Assembly (NCBI GenBank): GCA_036403095.1
Contig: DASWRQ010000119.1
Location: 1-64,000, forward strand
Source: Kutzneria sp036403095
GTDB taxonomy: Bacteria; Actinomycetota; Actinomycetes; Mycobacteriales; Pseudonocardiaceae
Length of the DNA stretch: 64,000 nt
Direction: 5' to 3'
Under the pieces are notes generated by a model that searched no databases, was not told where the DNA came from, and saw only the letters and a program-made list of their open reading frames with translations. Each line of letters opens with the position of its first letter. Within the stretch, counting starts at the first letter, position 1. Shown piece by piece: positions 34,463 to 41,697 of this stretch. Position numbers and translations under genes: made by a program.

Positions 34463-35361
34463 TGGACGGTGGCGACCCGGTCGAAGAGGGCGTCTCCGGT
34501 CCGCTCCACTGCGCACGTCGCGACGAAAATGCCCGTGAGCAGAACAACGGCGATGGCAGCGAGCCACAGCCGGCGATGCGGCGGAGGTGACAGGAGCGCG
34601 CGGACCCGCTGGGGCACCTGGCCGCCGGTCACGGCCGGCGCCAGCGGATGGCTGCCGACGTCGTGTCGTAGCAACGCGACCCGAGCGATGGTACGGGCGA
34701 CGAGGTGCCGATCACCGATCCGCCGAGCGGCGTCCTCGTCGGCCCAACGCTCGACGGCGTGCTGGATGACGGCGCCGGTCGGCCGCAGCAACGGGTTCGC
34801 GGCCTCGGCGAGATCGGCAAGGACCACCAACCAGGCGTGCCAATGGCGCAGGTGAGCGCGCTCGTGAGCGATCACCACCCGCTGTTCCTCCGGCGTCAGC
34901 GCAGCCAACAGCGCGGAGGTGACGACGATTCGCCCGCCCGGTGACGGGGTGGCGAAGGCGTCCGGGCGGTCACTGTCCACGACGATCACCGTCGCCGCCA
35001 GGCCTCGGTGGGCCCGCCGCACGTCCACCAGCGCGCGAGCGCGCCGGATCGCCCGCACGAGCAGGCGCAGGCTGACGACGGACAGCAGCGCGAAGCAGCC
35101 GATGGCGACGAACTCCGGCACCGGGCTGACCGCGTCGAGCTCGGCCGGTGACCATTCGGCCAGCCAGGCGACGGCCGGCGCTTGTCCCAGCCAGGTCAGG
35201 GCCAGCACCGCCAGCACGAAACCGGTCGAGCCGGCCACCAGCAGGCTGCCGGCCGTCAGCACGCACGCGGCGATGGCCGGCGACAGCCGATGGCCCAGCC
35301 GCGGCGCGACCGCCACGAACAGCAGCATCGCCGCGAGCGCGGCCAGCACCGAGGCGGTCAT
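34453..35361 (-). CDS. M56-family (BlaR1-like) membrane metallopeptidase
   Basis: 302 aa. N-terminal membrane helices (about 5-20, 28-58, 82-102), then a cytosolic gluzincin domain with HERAH at 166-170 (HExxH) and a C-terminal membrane helix near 270-290. There is no penicillin-binding sensor domain as in staphylococcal BlaR1, so the signal is sensed differently, as in mycobacterial BlaR/Rv1845c-type partners. It overlaps the blaI stop (ATGA), the standard sensor-protease/repressor pair: activation leads to BlaI cleavage and derepression. Confidence 0.93.
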   Translation of the reverse strand: MTASVLAALAAMLLFVAVAPRLGHRLSPAIAACVLTAGSLLVAGSTGFVLAVLALTWLGQAPAVAWLAEWSPAELDAVSPVPEFVAIGCFALLSVVSLRLLVRAIRRARALVDVRRAHRGLAATVIVVDSDRPDAFATPSPGGRIVVTSALLAALTPEEQRVVIAHERAHLRHWHAWLVVLADLAEAANPLLRPTGAVIQHAVERWADEDAARRIGDRHLVARTIARVALLRHDVGSHPLAPAVTGGQVPQRVRALLSPPPHRRLWLAAIAVVLLTGIFVATCAVERTGDALFDRVATVQDH

Positions 35362-35702
35362 CGGTCCAACAGACTTCGCAGCAGCTGCTCGTCGCCGGGG
35401 CTGAGCCCGTCGACGAACCGCGTCAGCACGGTGGCGCGATCACCGTCCTTGAGCAGCTGAGCCATCCGCCGGGCCGTGAGCGCGGCGGAGTCGTACGGCG
35501 CGGAGTAGGCGTACCCGCGGCCGGCCGCCTCGCGGACGATCTCGCCCTTCTCGAACAGCCGCGACAACACCGTGAGCACCGTGGTGTACGCGAGGTCGCC
35601 GCCGAGGGCGTCCCGCACCTGCCCCGGCCGCATCGGCCCGTCCCCCGCGGCCAGCACGGCATGGATCTCCCGTTCAAGACCGCCCCGGGTACGTCGCGAC
35701 AT
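35358..35702 (-). CDS. BlaI/MecI-family repressor
   Basis: 114 aa. Winged HTH with GPMRPGQVRDALGGDLAYTT and VLTVLSRLFEKGEIVREAAGRGYAY, the BlaI core, and a C-terminal dimerisation helix with the usual proteolysis region. ATG 35702 follows GTAGGAGGTGGGG; the long frame to 36287 is a shadow of the opposite strand. Two BlaI-type dyads lie directly upstream, in the divergent promoter region, and a third lies 1.5 kb away at 37309. It likely represses itself, the M56 protease, the DMT-DedA transcript and the glycosyltransferase-PAP2 transcript. Confidence 0.95.
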   Translation of the reverse strand: MSRRTRGGLEREIHAVLAAGDGPMRPGQVRDALGGDLAYTTVLTVLSRLFEKGEIVREAAGRGYAYSAPYDSAALTARRMAQLLKDGDRATVLTRFVDGLSPGDEQLLRSLLDR

Positions 35703-35712
35703 GCCCCACCTC

Positions 35713-35732
35713 CTACTACGCGAGTGTAGTAG
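35713..35732. promoter_or_regulatory. BlaI operator 1
   Basis: CTACTACGCGAGTGTAGTAG: perfect 7-base arms CTACTAC/GTAGTAG with 6 bases between. It matches the TAnTAC...GTAnTA type of actinobacterial BlaI sites. It lies 10 bases before the blaI start codon, overlapping its ribosome site (AGGAGG on the minus strand). Confidence 0.85.
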
Positions 35733-35744
35733 ATTGGAGTCAGT

Positions 35745-35762
35745 TACTACACGTCTGTAGTA
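35745..35762. promoter_or_regulatory. BlaI operator 2
   Basis: TACTACACGTCTGTAGTA: arms TACTACA/TGTAGTA with 4 bases between. It is centred 31 bases from operator 1 (about three helical turns) and ends 13 bases before the GTG of the DMT-like gene, so it controls the rightward promoter. Confidence 0.85.
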
Positions 35763-35775
35763 GAGGACTATCACC

Positions 35776-36624
35776 GTGACCTGGCTGGCAATTGCCCTGG
35801 CCGTCGTCGGCGCGCTGTGCTTCGCCGTCGCCGCATGGCTGCAACAGGCCGCCGTCCGTACCGCGGCCGGCGCGGACGGCCTTCGGCTGTCGAGCTGGCT
35901 GCGCATGCTGCGGGCACCGCGCTGGCTGTCCGGCTTCGGGTTCACCGGGCTCGGCGCGGGCCTGCACGCGTGCGCCCTCGGCCTCGCCCCACTGACCGTC
36001 GTCCAGCCAATCGGTGTCGTCGCCATCACGCTGACCACTGTCCTCGCCGTCCGCTCCACCGGCGGCCGGCTGACGCCCTCGACCTGGCTTGCCGTGATCG
36101 CCAGCACCGCCGGCATCGGACTGTTCGTGCTGCTGGCGGCCCAACGGGCCGTGATGCCGACGCTCTCGGCCGGCACCGAGGCACGCGCCGGCGCGCTGGC
36201 AGCCGTCGGTGTCGTCCTGTTCGGCGCATTCGGCGCGGCGACCATGGGGCGCCTGCGTTGCCTGGCGTACGCGGGCGCCGCCGGCATGGCCTACGGCCTG
36301 GTGTCGGTATACGTGCACGCCCTCGCCGTGGACGGCCTCGGTCACCCGGATGTGACCGCCGTCCTCGGCTTGGCCGCCGCGCTTCCCGCCGGGCTGTGGT
36401 TCGTCCAGCACGCATACGCCGCTGGGCCGCCACAGGTCGTGGTCGCCTGTCAGACCGTGGTCGATCCGATGCTCGGCGTCGGCGTCGGCCTCGGTCTGTT
36501 CGGTGAGGCCGACGACTTGTCCCGGTCCGCCGTGGCCGCGCTGGTGGCCTGCGCCGCCGTCGCGGTCATCGGTGTGGTCCTGCTCGCCCGTGAACACGTC
36601 CGTCCACAGTGGAGTCGCTCGTGA
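35776..36624 (+). CDS. DMT/EamA-like multi-spanning membrane protein
   Basis: 282 aa with nine or ten predicted membrane helices. The pattern of small-residue-rich helices (LAVVGALCFAVAAWLQQAAV, then LGLAPLTVVQPIGVVAITLT and a repeat-like second half) fits the drug/metabolite transporter superfamily, NIPA-like branch. GTG 35776 lies 13 bases after BlaI operator 2. It overlaps the DedA gene (GTGA). Substrate unknown; context suggests a lipid or cell-wall precursor rather than a drug, as inference. Confidence 0.8.
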   Translation: MTWLAIALAVVGALCFAVAAWLQQAAVRTAAGADGLRLSSWLRMLRAPRWLSGFGFTGLGAGLHACALGLAPLTVVQPIGVVAITLTTVLAVRSTGGRLTPSTWLAVIASTAGIGLFVLLAAQRAVMPTLSAGTEARAGALAAVGVVLFGAFGAATMGRLRCLAYAGAAGMAYGLVSVYVHALAVDGLGHPDVTAVLGLAAALPAGLWFVQHAYAAGPPQVVVACQTVVDPMLGVGVGLGLFGEADDLSRSAVAALVACAAVAVIGVVLLAREHVRPQWSRS

Positions 36625-37229
36625 GTTTCCTGTCCGCGTCGTTCTGGCTGAGCAGCCTCGGCACGCTCGGCGTCCTGATCGTCACCTTCGCCGAGACCGG
36701 CCTGCTGATCGGGTTCTTCCTGCCCGGCGACTCGCTGCTGTTCACCGCCGGCGTGTTGAGCGCCACCAGCGGCGCGACCCACCTGTCCCTGCCGCTCGTG
36801 CTGCTCGCCGCGGCCGTCGGCGCCCTCTCCGGCGCCCAGGTCGGATTCGAGATCGGCCGGCGCGGCGGCCGCGCGCTGCTGGCCCGTAGCCGCAATCCGC
36901 ACCTGGCCAAGGGTGTGGTGCGCGCGGAGGAGATGTTCGAGCGTTACGGTCACGGCAAGGCGATCGTGCTCGCCCGCTTCATCCCGATCGTCCGCACGGT
37001 GCTGAACCCCTTGGCCGGCATCCTTTCGGTGCCCACCAAGGTGTTCACCCTCTGGCAGGTGCTCGGCGGCCTGGCGTGGAGCATCGGCGTCACGCTCGCC
37101 GGTTACGGCCTCGGCGCCAGCATCCCCGGCATCGACCAGTACCTGTTGCCCGTCATCGCCGTGATCGTCGTCGTGTCCTTGATCCCGGTCGGCCTGGAGC
37201 TGTGGCGAGCACGTCAACGTCAGCGCTGA
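36621..37229 (+). CDS. DedA/VTT-family membrane protein
   Basis: 202 aa from GTG 36621, which overlaps the upstream stop; GTG 36609 is an alternative. DedA features: ETGLLIGFFLPGDSLLFTAG near the N-terminus and RFIPIVRTVLNPLAG in the middle (the conserved FxRFxPxxRxxxxxxAG). Members of this superfamily (such as UptA and PopT) return undecaprenyl phosphate across the membrane during wall synthesis. In this BlaI-controlled cluster with a glycosyltransferase and PAP2 phosphatase, a polyprenyl-lipid recycling role is a reasonable inference. Confidence 0.9.
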   Translation: MSFLSASFWLSSLGTLGVLIVTFAETGLLIGFFLPGDSLLFTAGVLSATSGATHLSLPLVLLAAAVGALSGAQVGFEIGRRGGRALLARSRNPHLAKGVVRAEEMFERYGHGKAIVLARFIPIVRTVLNPLAGILSVPTKVFTLWQVLGGLAWSIGVTLAGYGLGASIPGIDQYLLPVIAVIVVVSLIPVGLELWRARQRQR

Positions 37230-37308
37230 ACAAGCGCGAAGTAGCCAAGGCAGACCAGGCCGGCGAGCACGCGCCCGAATGCTCGATCGACAGCGGACAG
37301 ACAGTTAT

Positions 37309-37328
37309 CTACTACACTGACGTAGTAG
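37309..37328. promoter_or_regulatory. BlaI operator 3 with overlapping -10
   Basis: CTACTACACTGACGTAGTAG: the same 7-base arms and 6-base spacing as operator 1. Its right end overlaps TAGGTT (37326-37331), a -10 element 6 bases before ATG 37338, so bound BlaI would block RNA polymerase on a leaderless transcript. Confidence 0.85.
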
Positions 37329-37337
37329 GTTGGCGGC

Positions 37338-38546
37338 ATGACCTCGACGGCATCGGCTCTCCTGGTTGACGCCACGGCGGCGCTACCGCGGCTGCGAATC
37401 GTCATCGGAGCCGACACGTATCCGCCGGACGTGAACGGCGCCGCGAACTTCGCGTCGAGGCTGGCGATCGGCCTCGCCGGTCGCGGCCACGACGTGCATG
37501 TGCTGTGCCCGTCAACGGATGCGCGTTCGGTCACCGAGTCGCACAGTGGCATCACCGTGCACCGCATCGCGTCGGTGGGCACACCAGTGCACCCGACGTT
37601 CCGCATCTGCCGCCCGGTGCTGGCATTTCGGGCTGCCCAGGCCTTGCTGGCCGAACTCGCACCGGACCTGGTGCACATCCAGGCACACTTCGTCGTCGGC
37701 CGCGCGCTTGTGGCGGCCGCGCAACGCCGCGGCATCCCCATCGTGGCGACAAATCACTTCATGCCGGAGAACCTGCACGGCTACCTGCCCATGCCGAAGG
37801 TGTTTCGTGCAGCCGTGTCGCGCGTGGGCTGGTGGGATCTGCGCCGCGTGCTGCGCACCGCGCAGGTCGTCACCGCCCCGACTCAGCGGGCCGTTCAACT
37901 GCTCGCCGAGAACGCTGTTCCGTCGGCAGTAGCGATCTCGTGCGGAATCGACCTCACCAGGTTTCCAACCTCGGCGCCGGCCTCGGACCGACTGGTGCCC
38001 CACGTGCTGTTCGTCGGGCGCTTGGACGAGGAAAAACGTGTGGACGAACTGCTTCGCGCCGTGCACAGGCTGCGCGGCGACGTGCACGTGCGCGTGGAGA
38101 TCGTCGGCGACGGGAAATGCCGACAGGCATGGCAGGGCCTGGCGGGCCGACTGGGCATCGCGGGCGATGTGACCTTCCACGGGCACGTCGACGAGGACGC
38201 GCTCATCGCCGCCTATCGGCGAGCGGACGTGTTCTGCATGCCCGGCGTGGCCGAACTCCAGAGCCTGGCCACAATGGACGCCCTCGCCGCCGGCACACCG
38301 GTCGTCGCCGCCGACGCGATGGCGTTGCCCCATCTCGTGCGGCCGGGTGAAACCGGCTGGCTGTATCCGCCGGGCGACATCGCGGCCCTTGCCGACCGGC
38401 TGCGCCGCCTGCTGGTCGATCCCTCGGCGCGTGTCCGCATGGGCGCGGCCGGTCGCGCACTCATCGCCCAGCACACAATGGACAGCACGCTCGATCGCTT
38501 CGAGGTCATATACCGCAATGTCGCCGTGCGCCTGCCGCTTGCGTAG
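37338..38546 (+). CDS. GT4-family glycosyltransferase (mannosyltransferase-like)
   Basis: 402 aa GT-B enzyme. N-terminal domain starts RIVIGADTYPPDVNGAANFA, with the GVAxFA-like acceptor loop and HIQAHFVVGRALV; C-terminal domain has LFVGRLDEEKRVDELLRA and a PGVAELQSLATMDALAAGTPVV donor-binding block with the late Glu. Such enzymes commonly add mannose from GDP-mannose to phosphatidylinositol or similar lipid acceptors. Under its own BlaI operator and followed 4 bases later by a PAP2 phosphatase, it is probably induced by wall stress to remodel an envelope glycolipid (inference). Confidence 0.92.
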   Translation: MTSTASALLVDATAALPRLRIVIGADTYPPDVNGAANFASRLAIGLAGRGHDVHVLCPSTDARSVTESHSGITVHRIASVGTPVHPTFRICRPVLAFRAAQALLAELAPDLVHIQAHFVVGRALVAAAQRRGIPIVATNHFMPENLHGYLPMPKVFRAAVSRVGWWDLRRVLRTAQVVTAPTQRAVQLLAENAVPSAVAISCGIDLTRFPTSAPASDRLVPHVLFVGRLDEEKRVDELLRAVHRLRGDVHVRVEIVGDGKCRQAWQGLAGRLGIAGDVTFHGHVDEDALIAAYRRADVFCMPGVAELQSLATMDALAAGTPVVAADAMALPHLVRPGETGWLYPPGDIAALADRLRRLLVDPSARVRMGAAGRALIAQHTMDSTLDRFEVIYRNVAVRLPLA

Positions 38547-38550
38547 CGAA

Positions 38551-39177
38551 ATGCCTGTCGCGCTGAAACTGTCCGTCCTGCTGGGCGTGGCCGCCGTTGT
38601 CCTCACCGTCGCGGTGGCGGTCTCCGCCGGCCCGCTGCTGACCCTGGACAACGTTGTCGCCAGCGGATTGCACACCTATGCCTTGGGCCATCCCAGCTTC
38701 GTGAGGGCCATGCAGGTCTGGACGGATGTGTTCCAGCCGTGGACCTTCCGGGCAATCGTGATCGCCGCCGCCGTCTGGCTGCTATGGCGGCGCCAAGTGC
38801 GGACAGCAGCATGGGCCACCGGCACCATTCTGCTTTGCGGCGCCGTCGAAAGCGGCTTGAAGGCATGGATCGGACGTGCGCGTCCACATTGGACACATCC
38901 GGTCTCCGCGGCCGTCGGCGACTCCTTCCCGTCGGGCCACGCGCTCACCTCCGCCGCCGGATGCGCGGTTCTCCTCGCGCTCGCTTGGCCCACACTCGGT
39001 CGCAGATCCCGCCGGGCGTGGTCCGCCGTGGCAGTCGCGGTGCCCTTCGTCACCGGCTTCACGCGACTGGCCCTGGGCGTGCACTTCCTCAGCGACGTGA
39101 TCGGCGGCTGGCTGATCGCAGCAGCCCTCTTCGCCGCAATGACGTTGGCACTGAGCACAGACCGTGCCGGACAGTGA
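38551..39177 (+). CDS. PAP2-family membrane phosphatase
   Basis: 208 aa with about six membrane helices. The three PAP2 motifs are complete: KAWIGRARP (K104, R111-P112), PSGH (127-130) and TRLALGVHFLSD (R172, H178, D182). Family members dephosphorylate phosphatidic acid, phosphatidylglycerophosphate or undecaprenyl diphosphate. ATG 38551 is 4 bases after the glycosyltransferase stop, so they are co-transcribed under BlaI operator 3. A copy of its last codons recurs 1.1 kb downstream (see repeats). Confidence 0.93.
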   Translation: MPVALKLSVLLGVAAVVLTVAVAVSAGPLLTLDNVVASGLHTYALGHPSFVRAMQVWTDVFQPWTFRAIVIAAAVWLLWRRQVRTAAWATGTILLCGAVESGLKAWIGRARPHWTHPVSAAVGDSFPSGHALTSAAGCAVLLALAWPTLGRRSRRAWSAVAVAVPFVTGFTRLALGVHFLSDVIGGWLIAAALFAAMTLALSTDRAGQ

Positions 39178-39220
39178 CATACCCGCTGCCGCACCCCGTT
39201 CGACCGTTCCTGCAGGTCAG
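39161..39220 (+). repeat. Direct repeat copy 1 (3' end of PAP2 gene)
   Basis: 60 bases covering the last codons and stop of the PAP2 gene and 43 bases beyond. About 51 of 60 bases match copy 2 at 40304-40363; the first 39 differ at two positions. Both copies have the same orientation, 1,143 bp apart. Confidence 0.8.
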
Positions 39221-39394
39221 ATATGCCGGGGCACTCATCGCACCGGCGATGACGAGCCACGCACCAAGACGTCTGACAGCGCCCTCGTCCGCTCGTTCCG
39301 GAGCCACCTGCGACTGCCGATCCGATGGCCGAAGCCATAAAGCCCCGAGGCCAAATCAAGCCGCGAGGCTGGCTTGTCGGTGCTCGGACCTAGT

Positions 39395-40123
39395 ATGCGG
39401 AGCATGACGCGGCATGTCGACGAGGATCTGCGCGGTGCGGAGTTCCGCGAGTGCGATCTGACCGGGGCACGCCTGATCGGCGTCGTCATGCAGGATGCCG
39501 TGATCGACGGGCTGATCACCAACCTCGTGGTGAACGGTGTCGAGGTCACCGAGTACGTCGAGGCAGAGCTCGACCGGCGTCATCCGGTGCGGGTGCTGAT
39601 CCGCTCCGAGGAACCTGCCGATCTGCGCGAGGCATCGCGTCAACTCCATGCCGGCTGGGCCGCCACGATCGAGCGAATCCGTCGTACGCCCGGCATCGAG
39701 CGCCGCAGCGTGAACGACGAGTGGTCGGCTGTGCAGACGATGCGTCACCTGGTCTTCGTCCACGACTCGTGGTTCCGCCGCTGCTGCGTGGGCTCGACGG
39801 AGCTGTTCACGCCGATGGGCATCGGGACGACTGTCGAGCCCTACCGTGGAGCGCACGGGCTTGAGCTCTCGCTCGATCCGGCCCTCGACGAGATCGTGAG
39901 CGTGCGTGACGCACAGGCCGCCGAGCTCGAGGCCTGGCTCGACGAGGTCACCGCTGTGCAGCTCGCAGCGCGAGCGCCGGTGCCCGACGACGATGTCTGG
40001 CCGCCGTACGCCCGGGGCCGCTTGGTGCGGCAGTGCCTCGGCACGGTGCTCAACGAGACCTTCGAGCACCACGGCTTCTGCGTCCGCGACCTCGACCTGA
40101 TCGAGGCACAGGACGCTGAGTAG
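39395..40123 (+). CDS. DinB-like protein with N-terminal pentapeptide-type segment
   Basis: 242 aa from ATG 39395 (ATG 39404 also possible). N-terminal DLRGAEFRECDLTGARLIGV has the A(D/N)LxG pentapeptide rhythm, followed by a DinB_2-like four-helix region with candidate metal His residues in ETMRHLVFVHDSWF-type context (here QTMRHLVFVHDSW) and NETFEHHGF. DinB superfamily proteins are often metal-dependent, thiol-linked transferases. Codon bias is milder than in neighbours, and the gene sits between two 60-bp direct repeats, suggesting acquisition as a unit. Confidence 0.85.
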   Translation: MRSMTRHVDEDLRGAEFRECDLTGARLIGVVMQDAVIDGLITNLVVNGVEVTEYVEAELDRRHPVRVLIRSEEPADLREASRQLHAGWAATIERIRRTPGIERRSVNDEWSAVQTMRHLVFVHDSWFRRCCVGSTELFTPMGIGTTVEPYRGAHGLELSLDPALDEIVSVRDAQAAELEAWLDEVTAVQLAARAPVPDDDVWPPYARGRLVRQCLGTVLNETFEHHGFCVRDLDLIEAQDAE

Positions 40124-40232
40124 GGCCGGCTACGGACTCAGCATCTTTGCGGATGCGGGCATCACTGACCGTCTGCGCGGTGCCGAGCTGCGCGACCACC
40201 CCGAGGACAAGCGACAAGATGCAGGTCAGACA

Positions 40233-40263
40233 GCCTCTGACGCACACGCGTGGGGGCTTTTTC
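40233..40263 (+). terminator. Rho-independent-type terminator with T-tract
   Basis: GCCTCTGACGC pairs imperfectly with GCGTGGGGGC, followed by TTTTT (about 40258-40262). Such a T-tract is rare in this window and fits a foreign segment. The gap 40124-40378 holds only this, the hairpin at 40271 and repeat copy 2. Confidence 0.5.
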
Positions 40264-40270
40264 TGTCCCG

Positions 40271-40300
40271 TGGCTGTCCCGTGAACAGCGCCGACAGCCA
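40271..40300. repeat. Short perfect hairpin next to repeat copy 2
   Basis: TGGCTGTC (40271-40278) and GACAGCCA (40293-40300) are perfect 8-base arms, directly before the second direct-repeat copy. It is preceded by a tandem CTGTCCCGTGG/CTGTCCCGTG. Could be a recombination arm or regulatory dyad. Confidence 0.35.
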
Positions 40301-40303
40301 CAG

Positions 40304-40363
40304 ACGGTGCCGGACAGTGACATGCCCGCTGCCGCACCCCGTCAAGCCATTCCTACAGGTCGG
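40304..40363 (+). repeat. Direct repeat copy 2
   Basis: About 85 percent identical to 39161-39220, including a copy of the PAP2 stop region (GTGCCGGACAGTGACAT). Together they bracket the DinB-like gene, like the duplicated ends left by integration into, or tandem duplication of, the PAP2 3' end. Confidence 0.8.
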
Positions 40364-40378
40364 AGGCCGAACAAGCGC

Positions 40379-40912
40379 TCAACCAGCGGTGCCGTCGAGG
40401 TGCAGGGACTGGCCGGCGAAGATGCCGAGTTCCTCCTGGTAGAACTCCAGGCCGACGCCGTTGGGGTCCTTGACGTAGAGGCTGTCGTCGGCGCCGCGGT
40501 CGGGGCCGAGGTAGTCGATGCCCTCGGCGTCGAGCTTGGCCTTGATGGCGGCGAAGTGCTCGGCGTCGACGGACAGGGCCAGGTGCTGCACGGCGCCGAT
40601 GGTCTCGATGTAGTCCTGGTGGGGATGCCCGGGGAAGTCGAAGAAGCCCAGCAGGTTGCGGTTGCCCAGGTCGAAGAAGAAGTGGCTGGAGCCGGCGTAG
40701 TCGCGGTTCTCGACCAGCTCGACCAGCGGAAAGCCGAGGAACTCCTGGTAGAAGCGGACGGTGGCCTCGACGTCCCTGGCGACCAGGGCGATGTGGTGCA
40801 CGCCACGGACGGGGGTGGCGGGACGTTCCCCGACGGGACGCAGGTACTTGGCCTTGAGCTCGGTGCGGCGGGCCCGCACGGCCTCCAGCTCAGTGCCTTC
40901 CGGTTGCGGCAT
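40379..40912 (-). CDS. VOC-family dioxygenase/glyoxalase-like protein
   Basis: 177 aa from ATG 40912, with GAGAGCACC ribosome site. A two-module VOC protein: VRGVHHIALVARDVEATVRFYQ (first metal His), AVQHLALSVD (second His) and PNGVGLEFYQEEL (Glu ligand). The HHIAL...HLAL...GLEF triad fits a metal-dependent VOC enzyme. It is about 40 bases downstream of trpF on the same strand and may be co-transcribed, but no tryptophan-pathway role is evident. An N-terminal helix (VRARRTELKAKYLRP) is extra. Confidence 0.88.
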   Translation of the reverse strand: MPQPEGTELEAVRARRTELKAKYLRPVGERPATPVRGVHHIALVARDVEATVRFYQEFLGFPLVELVENRDYAGSSHFFFDLGNRNLLGFFDFPGHPHQDYIETIGAVQHLALSVDAEHFAAIKAKLDAEGIDYLGPDRGADDSLYVKDPNGVGLEFYQEELGIFAGQSLHLDGTAG

Positions 40913-40952
40913 GGTGCTCTCCTCTCGGGTCACCACCAGTGTAGTTGAATGC

Positions 40953-41612
40953 TCAACAAGTCGCCACTGCCTGGATGAAGGCACGGACCTTGCCGTGGTC
41001 CTTCACCCCCTTGGACGCCTCGACGCCGGAGCTGACGTCGACGGACAGGGACCGGCAAAGGGGGCGCAAGGCGGCGATGCCGGCGGCGACGTTGTCGGGA
41101 GTGAGACCGCCGGACAGCACGAGGTGCGAAGCGGGCGCGGCGGGCAGCAGGGACCAGTCGAAGGTGCGACCGCCGCCCCCGTAGCCCGGAACGTGAGCGT
41201 CCAACAGGATCGCCCGAGCCCGGTCGAATCGCTTCGAGAAGCCGACCAGGTCGAACGGCGGCGAATCGGGGTCGAGCGGGATACGAGCGGCTCGGAGGAA
41301 GGCGTGCCGGCCCTGCCCGGAGGCGGCCCAACAGTCCTCGGGCGTCTCGTCGCCGTGGAACTGCAACAGCGCCCCCGGCACGCCCGAGGCCGTGGCCAGC
41401 ACCTCGTCGGGCGGGGTGTTCACGAACAGCAGCACCGGAGTGACGAAAGCCGGCAACCGCGCGGCCAACTCGGCGGCTCGTTGCGGCGTCACATATCTCG
41501 GGCTGGGCGGGTAGAGCACGAAGCCGATCGCGCCGGCCCCCGCCCCGACCGCTGCGTCCACGTCCTCGGGCCTGGTCAGACCACAGATCTTCACGGGCGT
41601 CGCACTCCCCAT
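40953..41612 (-). CDS. trpF: Phosphoribosylanthranilate isomerase
   Basis: 219 aa from ATG 41612. Converts phosphoribosylanthranilate to CdRP in tryptophan synthesis. Family motifs: VKICGLTRPEDV with the catalytic Cys, FVNTPPDEV, LQFHGDETPE, LLDAHVPGYGGGGRTFDW with catalytic Asp, LSGGLTPDNV and DVSSGVE. It lies apart from other trp genes. Many actinobacteria lack TrpF and use the bifunctional PriA, so a separate TrpF is notable. Confidence 0.95.
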   Translation of the reverse strand: MGSATPVKICGLTRPEDVDAAVGAGAGAIGFVLYPPSPRYVTPQRAAELAARLPAFVTPVLLFVNTPPDEVLATASGVPGALLQFHGDETPEDCWAASGQGRHAFLRAARIPLDPDSPPFDLVGFSKRFDRARAILLDAHVPGYGGGGRTFDWSLLPAAPASHLVLSGGLTPDNVAAGIAALRPLCRSLSVDVSSGVEASKGVKDHGKVRAFIQAVATC

Positions 41613-41697
41613 GGGCCGCACCGTACACGTAGTCACGGGCTTCCCCCATTCGAGTTCACCACGCTAACGAGACCGGCCCGGCGACGAACTAACCGCC

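Noticed and set aside
35740..36597. Minus-strand frames opposite the DMT-like gene
   Set aside because: His/Gln/Gly-rich shadows; the plus-strand frame has consistent membrane helices and the operator-linked start.
40050..40380. Prophage attachment site with tRNA end
   Set aside because: The direct repeats do not include a tRNA-like sequence and no integrase is present, so only a generic integration-like footprint is claimed.
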